34,919 nucleotides of DNA from an uncultured Alistipes sp. (GTDB lineage: Bacteria > Bacteroidota > Bacteroidia > Bacteroidales > Rikenellaceae): positions 1 through 34,919 of the forward strand of contig CALUOX010000020.1 in NCBI GenBank assembly GCA_944322375.1, given 5' to 3'. Under the pieces are notes generated by a model, which saw only the letters and a program-made list of their open reading frames with translations, had not been told where the DNA came from and did no database searches. The position numbers and the translations under genes are program-made. Each line of letters starts with the position of its first letter. Position 1 is the stretch's first letter. Shown piece after piece: positions 16,886 to 24,149 of the stretch.

Positions 16886-17359
16886 ATGAATATCGAACTG
16901 ATCGTCGTGGGGAAGACCGACTCAAAGGAGGTCGAATCGCTGGTGGCGCTTTACGCCCGCCGGATCAATCACTACTGTCGTTTTGCCGTGACGGCACTGC
17001 CCGACGTGCGCAACACCCGTTCGCTGTCACAAAACCAGCAGCGCACGGCCGAAGGTGAAGCGATCCTGCGTCAGCTGACCGAAAGCGACTGCGTCATTCT
17101 GCTCGACGAGCACGGCACGGAGATGCGGTCGATCGAATTCGCGCAGTGGCTCCAGAAACGCATGGCAAGCGGCATCCGCCGGCTGGTACTGCTTATCGGC
17201 GGCCCCTACGGTTTTTCGGAGGCCGTACATGCACGGGCCAACGGCAAGATCTCGCTCTCGCGCATGACCTTCTCGCACCAGATCGTCCGGGCGATTCTCG
17301 CCGAACAGATCTACCGGGCCTTCACGATCCTCAACCATGAACCCTATCACCACGAATAA
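16886..17359 (+). CDS. rlmH: 23S rRNA (pseudouridine1915-N3)-methyltransferase
   Basis: The 157-residue protein is full length for RlmH, a SPOUT-class enzyme that methylates pseudouridine 1915 in helix 69 of 23S rRNA on assembled 70S ribosomes, using S-adenosylmethionine. Family motifs are LDEHGTEM, LIGGPYGFSE (the knotted SAM site) and the C-terminal SLSRMTFSHQIVR with EQIYRAF and NHEPYHHE. It begins 83 bases after the GH2-like gene and is followed after one base by the start of the regulator gene, so the three may be co-transcribed. Confidence 0.96.
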   Translation: MNIELIVVGKTDSKEVESLVALYARRINHYCRFAVTALPDVRNTRSLSQNQQRTAEGEAILRQLTESDCVILLDEHGTEMRSIEFAQWLQKRMASGIRRLVLLIGGPYGFSEAVHARANGKISLSRMTFSHQIVRAILAEQIYRAFTILNHEPYHHE

Positions 17360-17360
17360 C

Positions 17361-18029
17361 ATGCAAGCATCCCGTCCAGCCATTGCCGTCATCACCCCCT
17401 CGATCCTCACCGGTCTGGGGCTGCGGAGCATCCTGCAACGGATCATCCCGATGGCCGACGTGGAGGTCTTCGACCGTTTCGACCGCTTTGCGGCAGAACG
17501 TCCCGACCGCTTTTTCCACTATTTCGTCGCTTCGCAGACCTTCGTCGAACACAACGCCTTCTTCCTCGCACGGCGGCACAAAAGCATTCTGCTGACCGAA
17601 GGGGCACCGCAATCGCAACTGCGGGAGCTGCACTGTCTCGACATCCTGCGCAACGAAGAGGCGCTCGTCCGCGACATCCTGCGGCTGCATCAGTTTGCGC
17701 ACCGCAGCGGATACCCTGCCGCGATGCCGCCGATGCCGGCCGGCGACCCGCATGAGGAGCCATACGGAGGGTACGGCTCCGCTCAATCGGAGGGGCTGCC
17801 TCGGCCGCAGCAGGAGCCGCTGACACCCCGCGAAATAGAGGTGCTGACCCTCATCGTCCGGGGATTTCTCAACAAACAGATCGCCCAGCAGCTGCATGTC
17901 GCCCTGACGACGGTCATCTCCCACCGGCGGAATCTGATCCGCAAACTCGGCATCCGGTCGGTGGCGGGGCTGACGATCTATGCCGTCACGAAAGGCTATG
18001 TCGATGCCGAGCAGCTGTGCGACAGCTGA
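17361..18029 (+). CDS. LuxR-type helix-turn-helix regulator without phospho-acceptor
   Basis: A 222-residue protein with a C-terminal LuxR/NarL-type DNA-binding domain (LTPREIEVLTLIVRG, then TTVISHRRNLIRKLG). The N-terminal half (AIAVITPSILTGLGLRSIL) has the outline of a response-regulator receiver, but the usual acidic pocket and phospho-acceptor Asp after strand 3 are not seen. A Pro/Gly-rich linker (about residues 120-155) joins the halves. It therefore probably does not respond to a histidine kinase in the standard way. I chose the ATG one base after the rlmH stop; an ATG at 17337 inside rlmH would add eight residues. No partner kinase is present. Confidence 0.8.
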   Translation: MQASRPAIAVITPSILTGLGLRSILQRIIPMADVEVFDRFDRFAAERPDRFFHYFVASQTFVEHNAFFLARRHKSILLTEGAPQSQLRELHCLDILRNEEALVRDILRLHQFAHRSGYPAAMPPMPAGDPHEEPYGGYGSAQSEGLPRPQQEPLTPREIEVLTLIVRGFLNKQIAQQLHVALTTVISHRRNLIRKLGIRSVAGLTIYAVTKGYVDAEQLCDS

Positions 18030-18114
18030 CCCGTCCGGCCGCCGAAGCCAAAAACCTGCAACCGACAATACAATCTCAACCCGCACAGCAACCCATTCCT
18101 TATAACGATCACCC

Positions 18115-19251
18115 ATGACAGAGACCTCCGCCGCCGCATTTTCCGACACGAAACCCCACTACGCCCTGCTCGACGGACTGCGCGGCGTAGCAGCCCTGAC
18201 CGTCGTCTGCTTCCACCTCTTCGAAGCCTACGCAACGAGTCACCTCGACCAGCGGATCAACCACGGCTATCTGGCCGTCGATTTCTTCTTTCTGCTGTCG
18301 GGTTTCGTCATCGGCTATGCCTACGACGACCGCTGGCGAACGATGACACCGGCGGAGTTTCTCAAACGCCGGCTCATCCGGCTGCAGCCGATGGTCGTCA
18401 TCGGCGCCCTCATCGGCGCCGCAATGTTCTACACGCAGGGCTGTCCGGTCTGGGATGTTTCGAAGATCTCCGTTGCGGCGCTGCTCTTCGCCACGCTGCT
18501 CAACCTCTTCATGATTCCGGCCACGCCCGGCCACGAAATTCGGGGCGTCGGCGAGATGTATCCCCTCAACGGTCCTACATGGTCGCTGCTGTTCGAATAT
18601 ATCGGCAATCTTCTCTATGTCCTTCTGATCCGGCGGCTCTCCACAACGGCGCTCGCCGTACTTGTCGCGCTTGCCGGCTGCGGACTGGCGGCATTCGCCA
18701 TAGCCGGGCCGCTGGGCGATCTCTGCGTCGGTTTCGCCCTGACCGACGAAAACATTGTCGGGGGATCGCTGCGCCTGCTCTTCGCCTTCCCGGCCGGACT
18801 GCTCCTGTCGCGGATCTTCAAGCCCGTTACCGTCAGAGGCGCCTTCTGGATCTGCGCCGTTGCGATCGTCGCGCTCTCGGCCGTACCGCGTATCGGCGGG
18901 GCCGAACACCTCTGGATGAACGGTCTCTATGATGCCTTCTGCGCCATTGTCATCTTCCCGCTGCTTGTCTTCCTCGGAGCGTCGGGCCGGACAACAGACC
19001 GGGTCACCACCCGCATCTGCCGGTTCCTCGGCGACATCTCCTATCCGCTCTACATGGTGCACTACCCATTCATCTACCTCTATTATGCGTGGGTGAAGAA
19101 CCGCCAGCTGACCTTCACGGAGTCGCTGCCCGGTGCGGCGGCGCTTGTCGTCGGCTCCGTCATTCTGGCGTGGCTCTGTCTGAAATTTTATGACGAACCG
19201 GTACGGAGATTCCTCGTCAAACGGTTCCTGCCGGCGAAAAGACAGGCCTGA
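18115..19251 (+). CDS. Acyltransferase family 3 membrane protein
   Basis: The 378-residue protein has about ten hydrophobic segments and the acyltransferase-3 signatures: LDGLRGVAALTVVCFH near the N terminus with the active-site His, AVDFFFLLSGFVI, and FLKRRLIRLQP. Late in the protein, ISYPLYMVHYPF and a C-terminal FYDEPVRRFL are also typical. Members transfer acetyl or other acyl groups to surface polysaccharides or lipids across the inner membrane. The substrate cannot be told. It starts 85 bases after the LuxR-type gene with no clear promoter between them. Confidence 0.9.
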   Translation: MTETSAAAFSDTKPHYALLDGLRGVAALTVVCFHLFEAYATSHLDQRINHGYLAVDFFFLLSGFVIGYAYDDRWRTMTPAEFLKRRLIRLQPMVVIGALIGAAMFYTQGCPVWDVSKISVAALLFATLLNLFMIPATPGHEIRGVGEMYPLNGPTWSLLFEYIGNLLYVLLIRRLSTTALAVLVALAGCGLAAFAIAGPLGDLCVGFALTDENIVGGSLRLLFAFPAGLLLSRIFKPVTVRGAFWICAVAIVALSAVPRIGGAEHLWMNGLYDAFCAIVIFPLLVFLGASGRTTDRVTTRICRFLGDISYPLYMVHYPFIYLYYAWVKNRQLTFTESLPGAAALVVGSVILAWLCLKFYDEPVRRFLVKRFLPAKRQA

Positions 19252-19368
19252 GTACACATCTGCATTCAAAGTCTCCCGCTCGGAGGATTGGAATACCCAA
19301 GCCCTCAACAGACTCTCCAGCCCGACACCGGCATGACATTGAATCCGCCGCCTCCTTATAAATGAGGA

Positions 19369-19399
19369 TTGCGCAACCGCAAAGAAAAGCGTTACTTTG
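19369..19399 (+). promoter_or_regulatory. Promoter of TonB receptor gene
   Basis: TTG at 19369-19371, a 20-base spacer and TTACTTTG at 19392-19399 (one mismatch to TAnnTTTG) form a likely promoter. It fixes the start codon at 19417, because the longer open frame would begin within the promoter. Confidence 0.6.
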
Positions 19400-19416
19400 C
19401 ATGCGGATTCAACACT

Positions 19417-21870
19417 ATGGGTGCAAGCGGGATTTTGCGTTTTTCAAGGAGGTTCGCACGGTTTTTCGCAACCGTCGCCGTTGCCGTTGCCGCAACTGAG
19501 GTTCCAGCACGGCCGGCCGGCCCGTATCCGTCGGTGAGCTCCTCCGCGACAACGGACGAAAAACCCGATCCGTCCTCCGTGCAGACGGCCTCCCCGACCC
19601 GTATCGCTGAAACCCACCCATACAGGAGGACATCCGCGACGGAAGGAGCAGGAGTTCTGTCGGACGATAAAAACGACAAACCGGAGATCATCGACACCGT
19701 CATCTCGGTTGACGGCGTGCAGGTGACGGCCATCAAGCAGGGGCTTTCGCTGCGCAACCGTCCCGTCGCCGCATCGGTGGTGGGGCGCCGGACGATCGAA
19801 CGGCAACATATCACGGCCGTCAAGGAGCTGTCGCGGCTGGTCCCCAACTTCTACATTCCCGATTACGGTTCGCGCATGACGTCGTCGATCTATGTGCGCG
19901 GGCTGGGGGCACGCATCGACCAGCCCGTCATGGGACTCAATGTCGATAACGTTCCCTACCTCTCGAAGGACGACTACGATTTCGATCTGACGGAGATCGA
20001 ACGCATCGAGGTGCTGCGCGGCCCGCAGAGCACGCTCTACGGCCGCAATACAATGGGCGGTGTGATAAACATCTATACCCTTTCGCCGCTCGCATATCAG
20101 GGTACGCGGCTGGGGGCCGAATACGCATCGGGCAATACGCTGCGGCTGCGGGCCTCGACCTACCTGCGGCCGTCGGAACGCACGGGGATCTCGGTGGCGG
20201 CGCGCTACCTCCGCAGCGACGGACTCTTCACCAACGACTTTACGGGCGAGAAGTGCGACACGGAAGAGTCGGGAGGGGTGCGCCTCCGTCTGCAGTTCCG
20301 GCCCGACGACCGATGGAGCGTGGACAACACCTTCTCGATCGGGCTTCTCGATCAGGGCGGCTACCCCTACGCATCGGTCGCTACGGGACGCATCGCCTAC
20401 AACGATCCGGCCGGTTACCGCCGCACGTCGCTCAACGACGGGCTGACGGTGCGTTATGCCGCCGAGCGGTGGGAGATCGCCTCGATCACCAGCTACCAGT
20501 TCAGCGACGACCGCATGACGCTCGATCAGGATTTCCTGCCCGAATCCTACTTCACGCTCACGCAGGCGAAGCAGGATCACGCCGTCACGGAGGATCTGGT
20601 CCTGCGGTCACGCGGCACGGGACGCTACCAGTGGCTTGTCGGCGCCTTCGGCTTCTACCGCCACCGCACGATGCAAGCGCCCGTACTTTTCAAACGCACC
20701 GGCATCGATCGGCTCATCCTCGACAACGCCAATACGGACGACAACCTCGTCTATTCGATGGATGCCGATGAACTGCTGCTGTCGTCCGAATTTCGGAATC
20801 CGGTCTATGGCGCGGCGCTCTACCACGAATCCCGTCTGCGGGCCGGACACTGGCTCTTCACGGCCGGCATACGCGCCGACTACGAGCATACGCGGCTTCG
20901 CTACCGCAGCCGGGCCGACATGGCCTATGCCGTAAGCATCAACGGCGCCGCACCCCTGCCGGCCGAGATTCATATCGACGAAACGAACCGCATCGCCCAC
21001 TCCTATGTGGAGCTTCTGCCTTCGCTCTCGGCGACATGGGAATTCAATACCCGGAGCAATCTCTACCTCTCGATCGCACGCGGATACAAGGCCGGCGGGT
21101 TCAACACGCAGATGTTTTCCGACATTCTACAGGAGAAGATCAAATGGCAGATGGTGTCGGGACTGGCCTATGACGAGCCCGACCTGATGTCGTACGAACC
21201 GGAATACAGCTGGAACTATGAGATCGGCGGTCATTTCACCACTGCTGAGGGGACGCTGCGCGGCGATTTCGCACTCTTCTGGATCGACTGCCGCAACCAG
21301 CAGCTCACGGTCTTCCCCGAAGGACAGACCACCGGCCGCATGATGACGAATGCCGGCCGCACCTGGAGCCGCGGCGTGGAGCTGTCGCTGCAGCTCCATC
21401 CCCACCGTTCGCTGGAGTTCGATCTGGCATATGGCTTCACCGACGCCCGGTTCCGGCGTTACGACACGACGGTCGAGGCCGAAGACGGGACGCCGCAACG
21501 CATCAGCTACAAGGGCAACTACCTCCCCTATGTTCCGCAGCATACGCTTTCCGGAACGGCAACGTGGAGCCGTCCGACAGGGGTGAAATGGCTTGGCGAC
21601 CTCGTGCTGCAGATCGGTGTCAACGCCGCAGGTCCGATCCGCTGGAACGAAGAGAACTCCCGCAAACAACCGTTTTACGCCCTTGCCGACGCCACGCTGC
21701 GCTTCGAACACGACCGCTACACCGTCTCGCTCTGGGGCCGCAATCTTACCGGTACCCGTTACGAAGTCTTCTACTTCAAGTCCATCGGCAACGAATTCGT
21801 TCAGTACGGTCGTCCCCGCACCTTCGGCATTTCACTCGATATCAACATAAGAAACGATAAAAAACGATGA
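19417..21870 (+). CDS. TonB-dependent outer-membrane receptor
   Basis: An 817-residue receptor. An Arg-rich signal region is followed by a hydrophobic core (residues about 14-26), then about 70 residues rich in Ser, Thr, Pro and Asp before the plug. The plug shows SLRNRPVAASVVGRRTIE, IYVRGLGAR, IERIEVLRGPQSTLYGRN and MGGVINIYT, the standard TonB-receptor signature. A 22-strand-type barrel follows and ends with FGISLDINI-type strands. The N-terminal carboxypeptidase-like domain of SusC proteins is absent, so this is a conventional iron- or vitamin-type receptor rather than a glycan SusC. It overlaps the start of the lipoprotein gene by four bases (ATGA), so the two form a coupled pair. The ligand is unknown. 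Confidence 0.92.
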   Translation: MGASGILRFSRRFARFFATVAVAVAATEVPARPAGPYPSVSSSATTDEKPDPSSVQTASPTRIAETHPYRRTSATEGAGVLSDDKNDKPEIIDTVISVDGVQVTAIKQGLSLRNRPVAASVVGRRTIERQHITAVKELSRLVPNFYIPDYGSRMTSSIYVRGLGARIDQPVMGLNVDNVPYLSKDDYDFDLTEIERIEVLRGPQSTLYGRNTMGGVINIYTLSPLAYQGTRLGAEYASGNTLRLRASTYLRPSERTGISVAARYLRSDGLFTNDFTGEKCDTEESGGVRLRLQFRPDDRWSVDNTFSIGLLDQGGYPYASVATGRIAYNDPAGYRRTSLNDGLTVRYAAERWEIASITSYQFSDDRMTLDQDFLPESYFTLTQAKQDHAVTEDLVLRSRGTGRYQWLVGAFGFYRHRTMQAPVLFKRTGIDRLILDNANTDDNLVYSMDADELLLSSEFRNPVYGAALYHESRLRAGHWLFTAGIRADYEHTRLRYRSRADMAYAVSINGAAPLPAEIHIDETNRIAHSYVELLPSLSATWEFNTRSNLYLSIARGYKAGGFNTQMFSDILQEKIKWQMVSGLAYDEPDLMSYEPEYSWNYEIGGHFTTAEGTLRGDFALFWIDCRNQQLTVFPEGQTTGRMMTNAGRTWSRGVELSLQLHPHRSLEFDLAYGFTDARFRRYDTTVEAEDGTPQRISYKGNYLPYVPQHTLSGTATWSRPTGVKWLGDLVLQIGVNAAGPIRWNEENSRKQPFYALADATLRFEHDRYTVSLWGRNLTGTRYEVFYFKSIGNEFVQYGRPRTFGISLDINIRNDKKR

Positions 21871-22415
21871 AAAAGATCCTCCTGATGCTTGCACTTGTGG
21901 CCTGCGCCGCCTGCAGCAACGATGAAGAAGAGACGACAGGAACCCGCTATGCGACACGCAACGACGCCATTGTTGACGGACGTCTGACCGGTGCCGCCAT
22001 GCACTTTCTGGGACGTTCGACCGTCACCGACAGCAAGGGTGCCACCTACACCGACGAGAATGCCCGTTTTGAATTTGCCGCCGCAGCATCCGACGGCAGC
22101 CGGCAGCTCATTGTCTATATGCACCAGACACGATTTGCCGCCGAGATGCCGGCCGTCGAGATGCGCATTCCGGCCATCGGCTATACGGGCGAGGGCAATG
22201 CCGTCTCCTTCTCGGTCGAGAGCATCGTACCCGAAGCCCTGATTGCCGCTGCAGGATCGTATCAGCCCATGGAGCGCTACCGCCTCACCGGGGTCAATGG
22301 AACCATCGACGGGATTATCTGCCGCGTACGCTTTGTCTGCGCCGGTGAATACAGGGTCGATTACGAAGGGGCGCTGCTCATAAACGAAATGACCGGGGAA
22401 AACGGCACAGAATAA
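21867..22415 (+). CDS. Putative surface lipoprotein coupled to the receptor
   Basis: The 182-residue protein opens with a lipoprotein signal (MKKILLMLALVACAACSNDEEE). The modified Cys is either C13 (LVAC) or C16. The Ser/Asn/Asp/Glu run right after C16 resembles the Bacteroidota lipoprotein export signal that sends lipoproteins to the cell surface. The remainder is beta-rich and about 160 residues long. It may be a calycin-like beta-barrel, but I do not recognise the family with certainty. Its ATG overlaps the receptor stop codon, so it likely acts with that receptor, for example by presenting ligand at the surface; this role is an inference from position. Confidence 0.75.
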   Translation: MKKILLMLALVACAACSNDEEETTGTRYATRNDAIVDGRLTGAAMHFLGRSTVTDSKGATYTDENARFEFAAAASDGSRQLIVYMHQTRFAAEMPAVEMRIPAIGYTGEGNAVSFSVESIVPEALIAAAGSYQPMERYRLTGVNGTIDGIICRVRFVCAGEYRVDYEGALLINEMTGENGTE

Positions 22416-22822
22416 TCCCGACTGACAGGATTCCGATGCATCGGACGCCTATGTGCAAGGGAGGTCCGGCCGTTCATGGCCGCACCCGCCTTGAGTGCTC
22501 CACCGGCAGTTATTAAAGGATCCCCGTCTCCACGTCCGATTTTTCGGACCTTGGCTCCGCCTTGGGTGCTCCGTTCCAAAAGGATCAAACCGGCATCCGA
22601 ACCTGCACTCGGTTTTTCCTGTTTTTGGCGGCGCCCTGAATACGCCGTCCCGGCAGCACCATAGCGAAAACCGTGGCCGCATTTATCTCTGCCCCGGACT
22701 TTTCCCTCTTTGACTAAATCGAAGATCCGCCATCCCGGCAGAGCCTATTTGAAAACAAAGTTTTCATTTCTCTCTGCGCCAGACTTTTTGTACTTTGGCT
22801 GCGCCCTGGATACTCCGTCCCG

Positions 22823-22862
22823 GCAGAGCCAAATTGAAAACAAAGTTTTCATTTGGCTCTGC
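22823..22862. repeat. Long hairpin inside array 2 unit
   Basis: GCAGAGCCAAA (22823-22833) pairs with TTTGGCTCTGC (22852-22862), and GAAAAC (22836-22841) pairs with GTTTTC (22845-22850), giving a 17-bp stem with one bulge and an AAA loop. The right arm contains the TTTG that acts as -33 element in the unit, so the hairpin or its DNA cruciform would mask it. Confidence 0.75.
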
Positions 22863-23009
22863 GCCCGACTTTTCGTACTTTGGCTTCGCCTTGGATACTC
22901 CGTCTCGGCATAGCCAAATTGAAGTTTGCTTCTGCGCCCGACTTTTCGTACTTTGGCTCCGCCTTAGATACTCCGTCTCGGCACAGCCAAATCGAAAACA
23001 GAGTTTTCA

Positions 23010-23041
23010 TTTGTCTCTGCGCTCGACTTTTCGTATCTTTG
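23010..23041 (+). promoter_or_regulatory. Promoter at the end of array 2 (nadC)
   Basis: TTTG at 23010-23013, a spacer of exactly 20 bases, and TATCTTTG at 23034-23041 form a perfect promoter. The nadC start codon is 84 bases further on. Confidence 0.8.
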
Positions 23042-23125
23042 CCCGAAATCTGGCGCACGGGCCCCTGCGGCTGATTCGAATGAATCAAAAGAGGACAAAA
23101 CGCCCCGCCAAAACAAACCTTACAG

Positions 23126-23980
23126 ATGAAAGCTGAATACAAACCCTATGTCGATGCGCTGATCGACCTCGCCATACGCGAAGATATCGGCGACGGCGAC
23201 CATACGTCGCTCTGCTGCATCCCGGCCGAAGAACGGGGCCGCATGCGTCTGCTCTGCAAACAGGAGGGAATCATCGCCGGTATCGAGATTGCCCGCATCG
23301 TCTTCCAACGGCTCGACCCGACGGTCGAGTTCGACCAACGCATCGAAGACGGCACGCGCGTCAAGCCCGGAGACGTAGCCTTTTACGTGAGCGGCACGTT
23401 GCGTTCACTGCTGCAGGCCGAGCGCATCGTCCTCAATATCATGCAGCGCATGAGCGGCGTGGCAACCCAGACATCCGTCTATGTTGCACGCCTCGAAGGC
23501 CTCCACACGAAGGTCCTCGATACGCGCAAGACGACGCCCGGCATGCGTGTGCTGGACAAGATGGCCGTCAAGTTGGGCGGCGGCGAGAACCACCGCATGG
23601 GGCTCTTCGACATGATTCTGCTCAAGGACAACCACATCGACTTCGCCGGCGGCATCATACCCGCCATCCGGGGAGCCAAAGCCTACCTCAAGGAGCATCA
23701 CAAGGAGATTCCGATCGAATGCGAGGTCCGCACGCTGGAGGATATCGATCTGGTATTCGAGGCGGGAGGCGTCGATCGCATCATGTTCGACAACTTCACG
23801 CCCGAGGCGACACGCCGCGCCGTCGAGAAGGTTGCCGGACGCTGCGAAACGGAGTCGAGCGGCGGCATCACGCTCGATACGCTGCGCACCTATGCCGAAA
23901 CAGGCGTGGATTTCATCTCCGTCGGGGCGCTGACACACCAGATCCGCTCGCTCGACATGTCGCTCAAGGCTTGTGAATAA
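23126..23980 (+). CDS. nadC: Nicotinate-nucleotide pyrophosphorylase (carboxylating)
   Basis: This 284-residue protein is full length for quinolinate phosphoribosyltransferase, which turns quinolinate and PRPP into nicotinate mononucleotide in de novo NAD synthesis. Typical segments are REDIGDGDHTS at the N terminus, ERIVLNIMQRMSGVAT, VLDTRKTTPGMR with the catalytic Lys and Arg, KLGGGENHRMGLFDMILLKDNHI, and the C-terminal VDFISVGALTH. It is transcribed from the promoter at the end of array 2. No nadA or nadB is nearby; nadE is at the left end of the window. Confidence 0.97.
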   Translation: MKAEYKPYVDALIDLAIREDIGDGDHTSLCCIPAEERGRMRLLCKQEGIIAGIEIARIVFQRLDPTVEFDQRIEDGTRVKPGDVAFYVSGTLRSLLQAERIVLNIMQRMSGVATQTSVYVARLEGLHTKVLDTRKTTPGMRVLDKMAVKLGGGENHRMGLFDMILLKDNHIDFAGGIIPAIRGAKAYLKEHHKEIPIECEVRTLEDIDLVFEAGGVDRIMFDNFTPEATRRAVEKVAGRCETESSGGITLDTLRTYAETGVDFISVGALTHQIRSLDMSLKACE

Positions 23981-24010
23981 CCGATCGGGAGAAGAGCAAA
24001 AGAGATGCCT

Positions 24011-24038
24011 GTTCCGGACGTAAACGGTTGTCCGGAAC
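24011..24038 (+). terminator. Stem-loop after nadC
   Basis: GTTCCGGAC (24011-24019) and GTCCGGAAC (24030-24038) form a perfect 9-bp stem with a 10-base loop, 31 bases after the nadC stop. No T run follows, so it may be a weak terminator or an mRNA-protecting hairpin. Confidence 0.5.
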
Positions 24039-24149
24039 CCGACTCATGACAATCAGACGTTGCTCCACACGAACAGAACGAAAAAATCCCGCTGCGAATC
24101 ACGACAAAGATGCTGCGGAAGACCGTCGCTCCGGAAAACCCTGCTGCGC

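Larger units (their letters stand above)
22531..23041 (+). repeat. Repeat array 2: seven promoter-like units
   Basis: Copies of the same element as in array 1, anchored on the -7-like box at about 22547, 22621, 22706, 22791, 22876, 22949 and 23034. Spacings are 85 except two of about 73-74, where the hairpin part of the unit is shortened (for example GAAGTTTGCTTCTGCGCC at 22921). Boxes from left to right are decayed, decayed, CCTCTTTG, TACTTTG, TACTTTG, TACTTTG and finally TATCTTTG. Copies are more diverged at the far end. The unit boundary AGCCAAATTGAAAAC pairs with GTTTTCATTTGGCT. Confidence 0.9.
22416..23125. other. Intergenic region with repeat array 2 and nadC leader
   Basis: The 710-base spacer starts with a 14-bp perfect palindrome (TCCGATGCATCGGA, 22432-22445) shortly after the lipoprotein stop. 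It continues with the repeat array and ends in an 84-base nadC leader after the promoter. The leader holds two small hairpins: GCCCG/CGGGC (23041-23062) and TGATTC/GAATCA (23072-23087). Open frames across the array translate the repeat and are not genes. Confidence 0.6.

Noticed and set aside
22710-23136. Short plus-strand frames giving repeated peptides such as PTFRTLA and SRHSQIE
   Set aside because: These are translations of the promoter-like DNA repeats; they lie upstream of the promoter and vary in frame between units.
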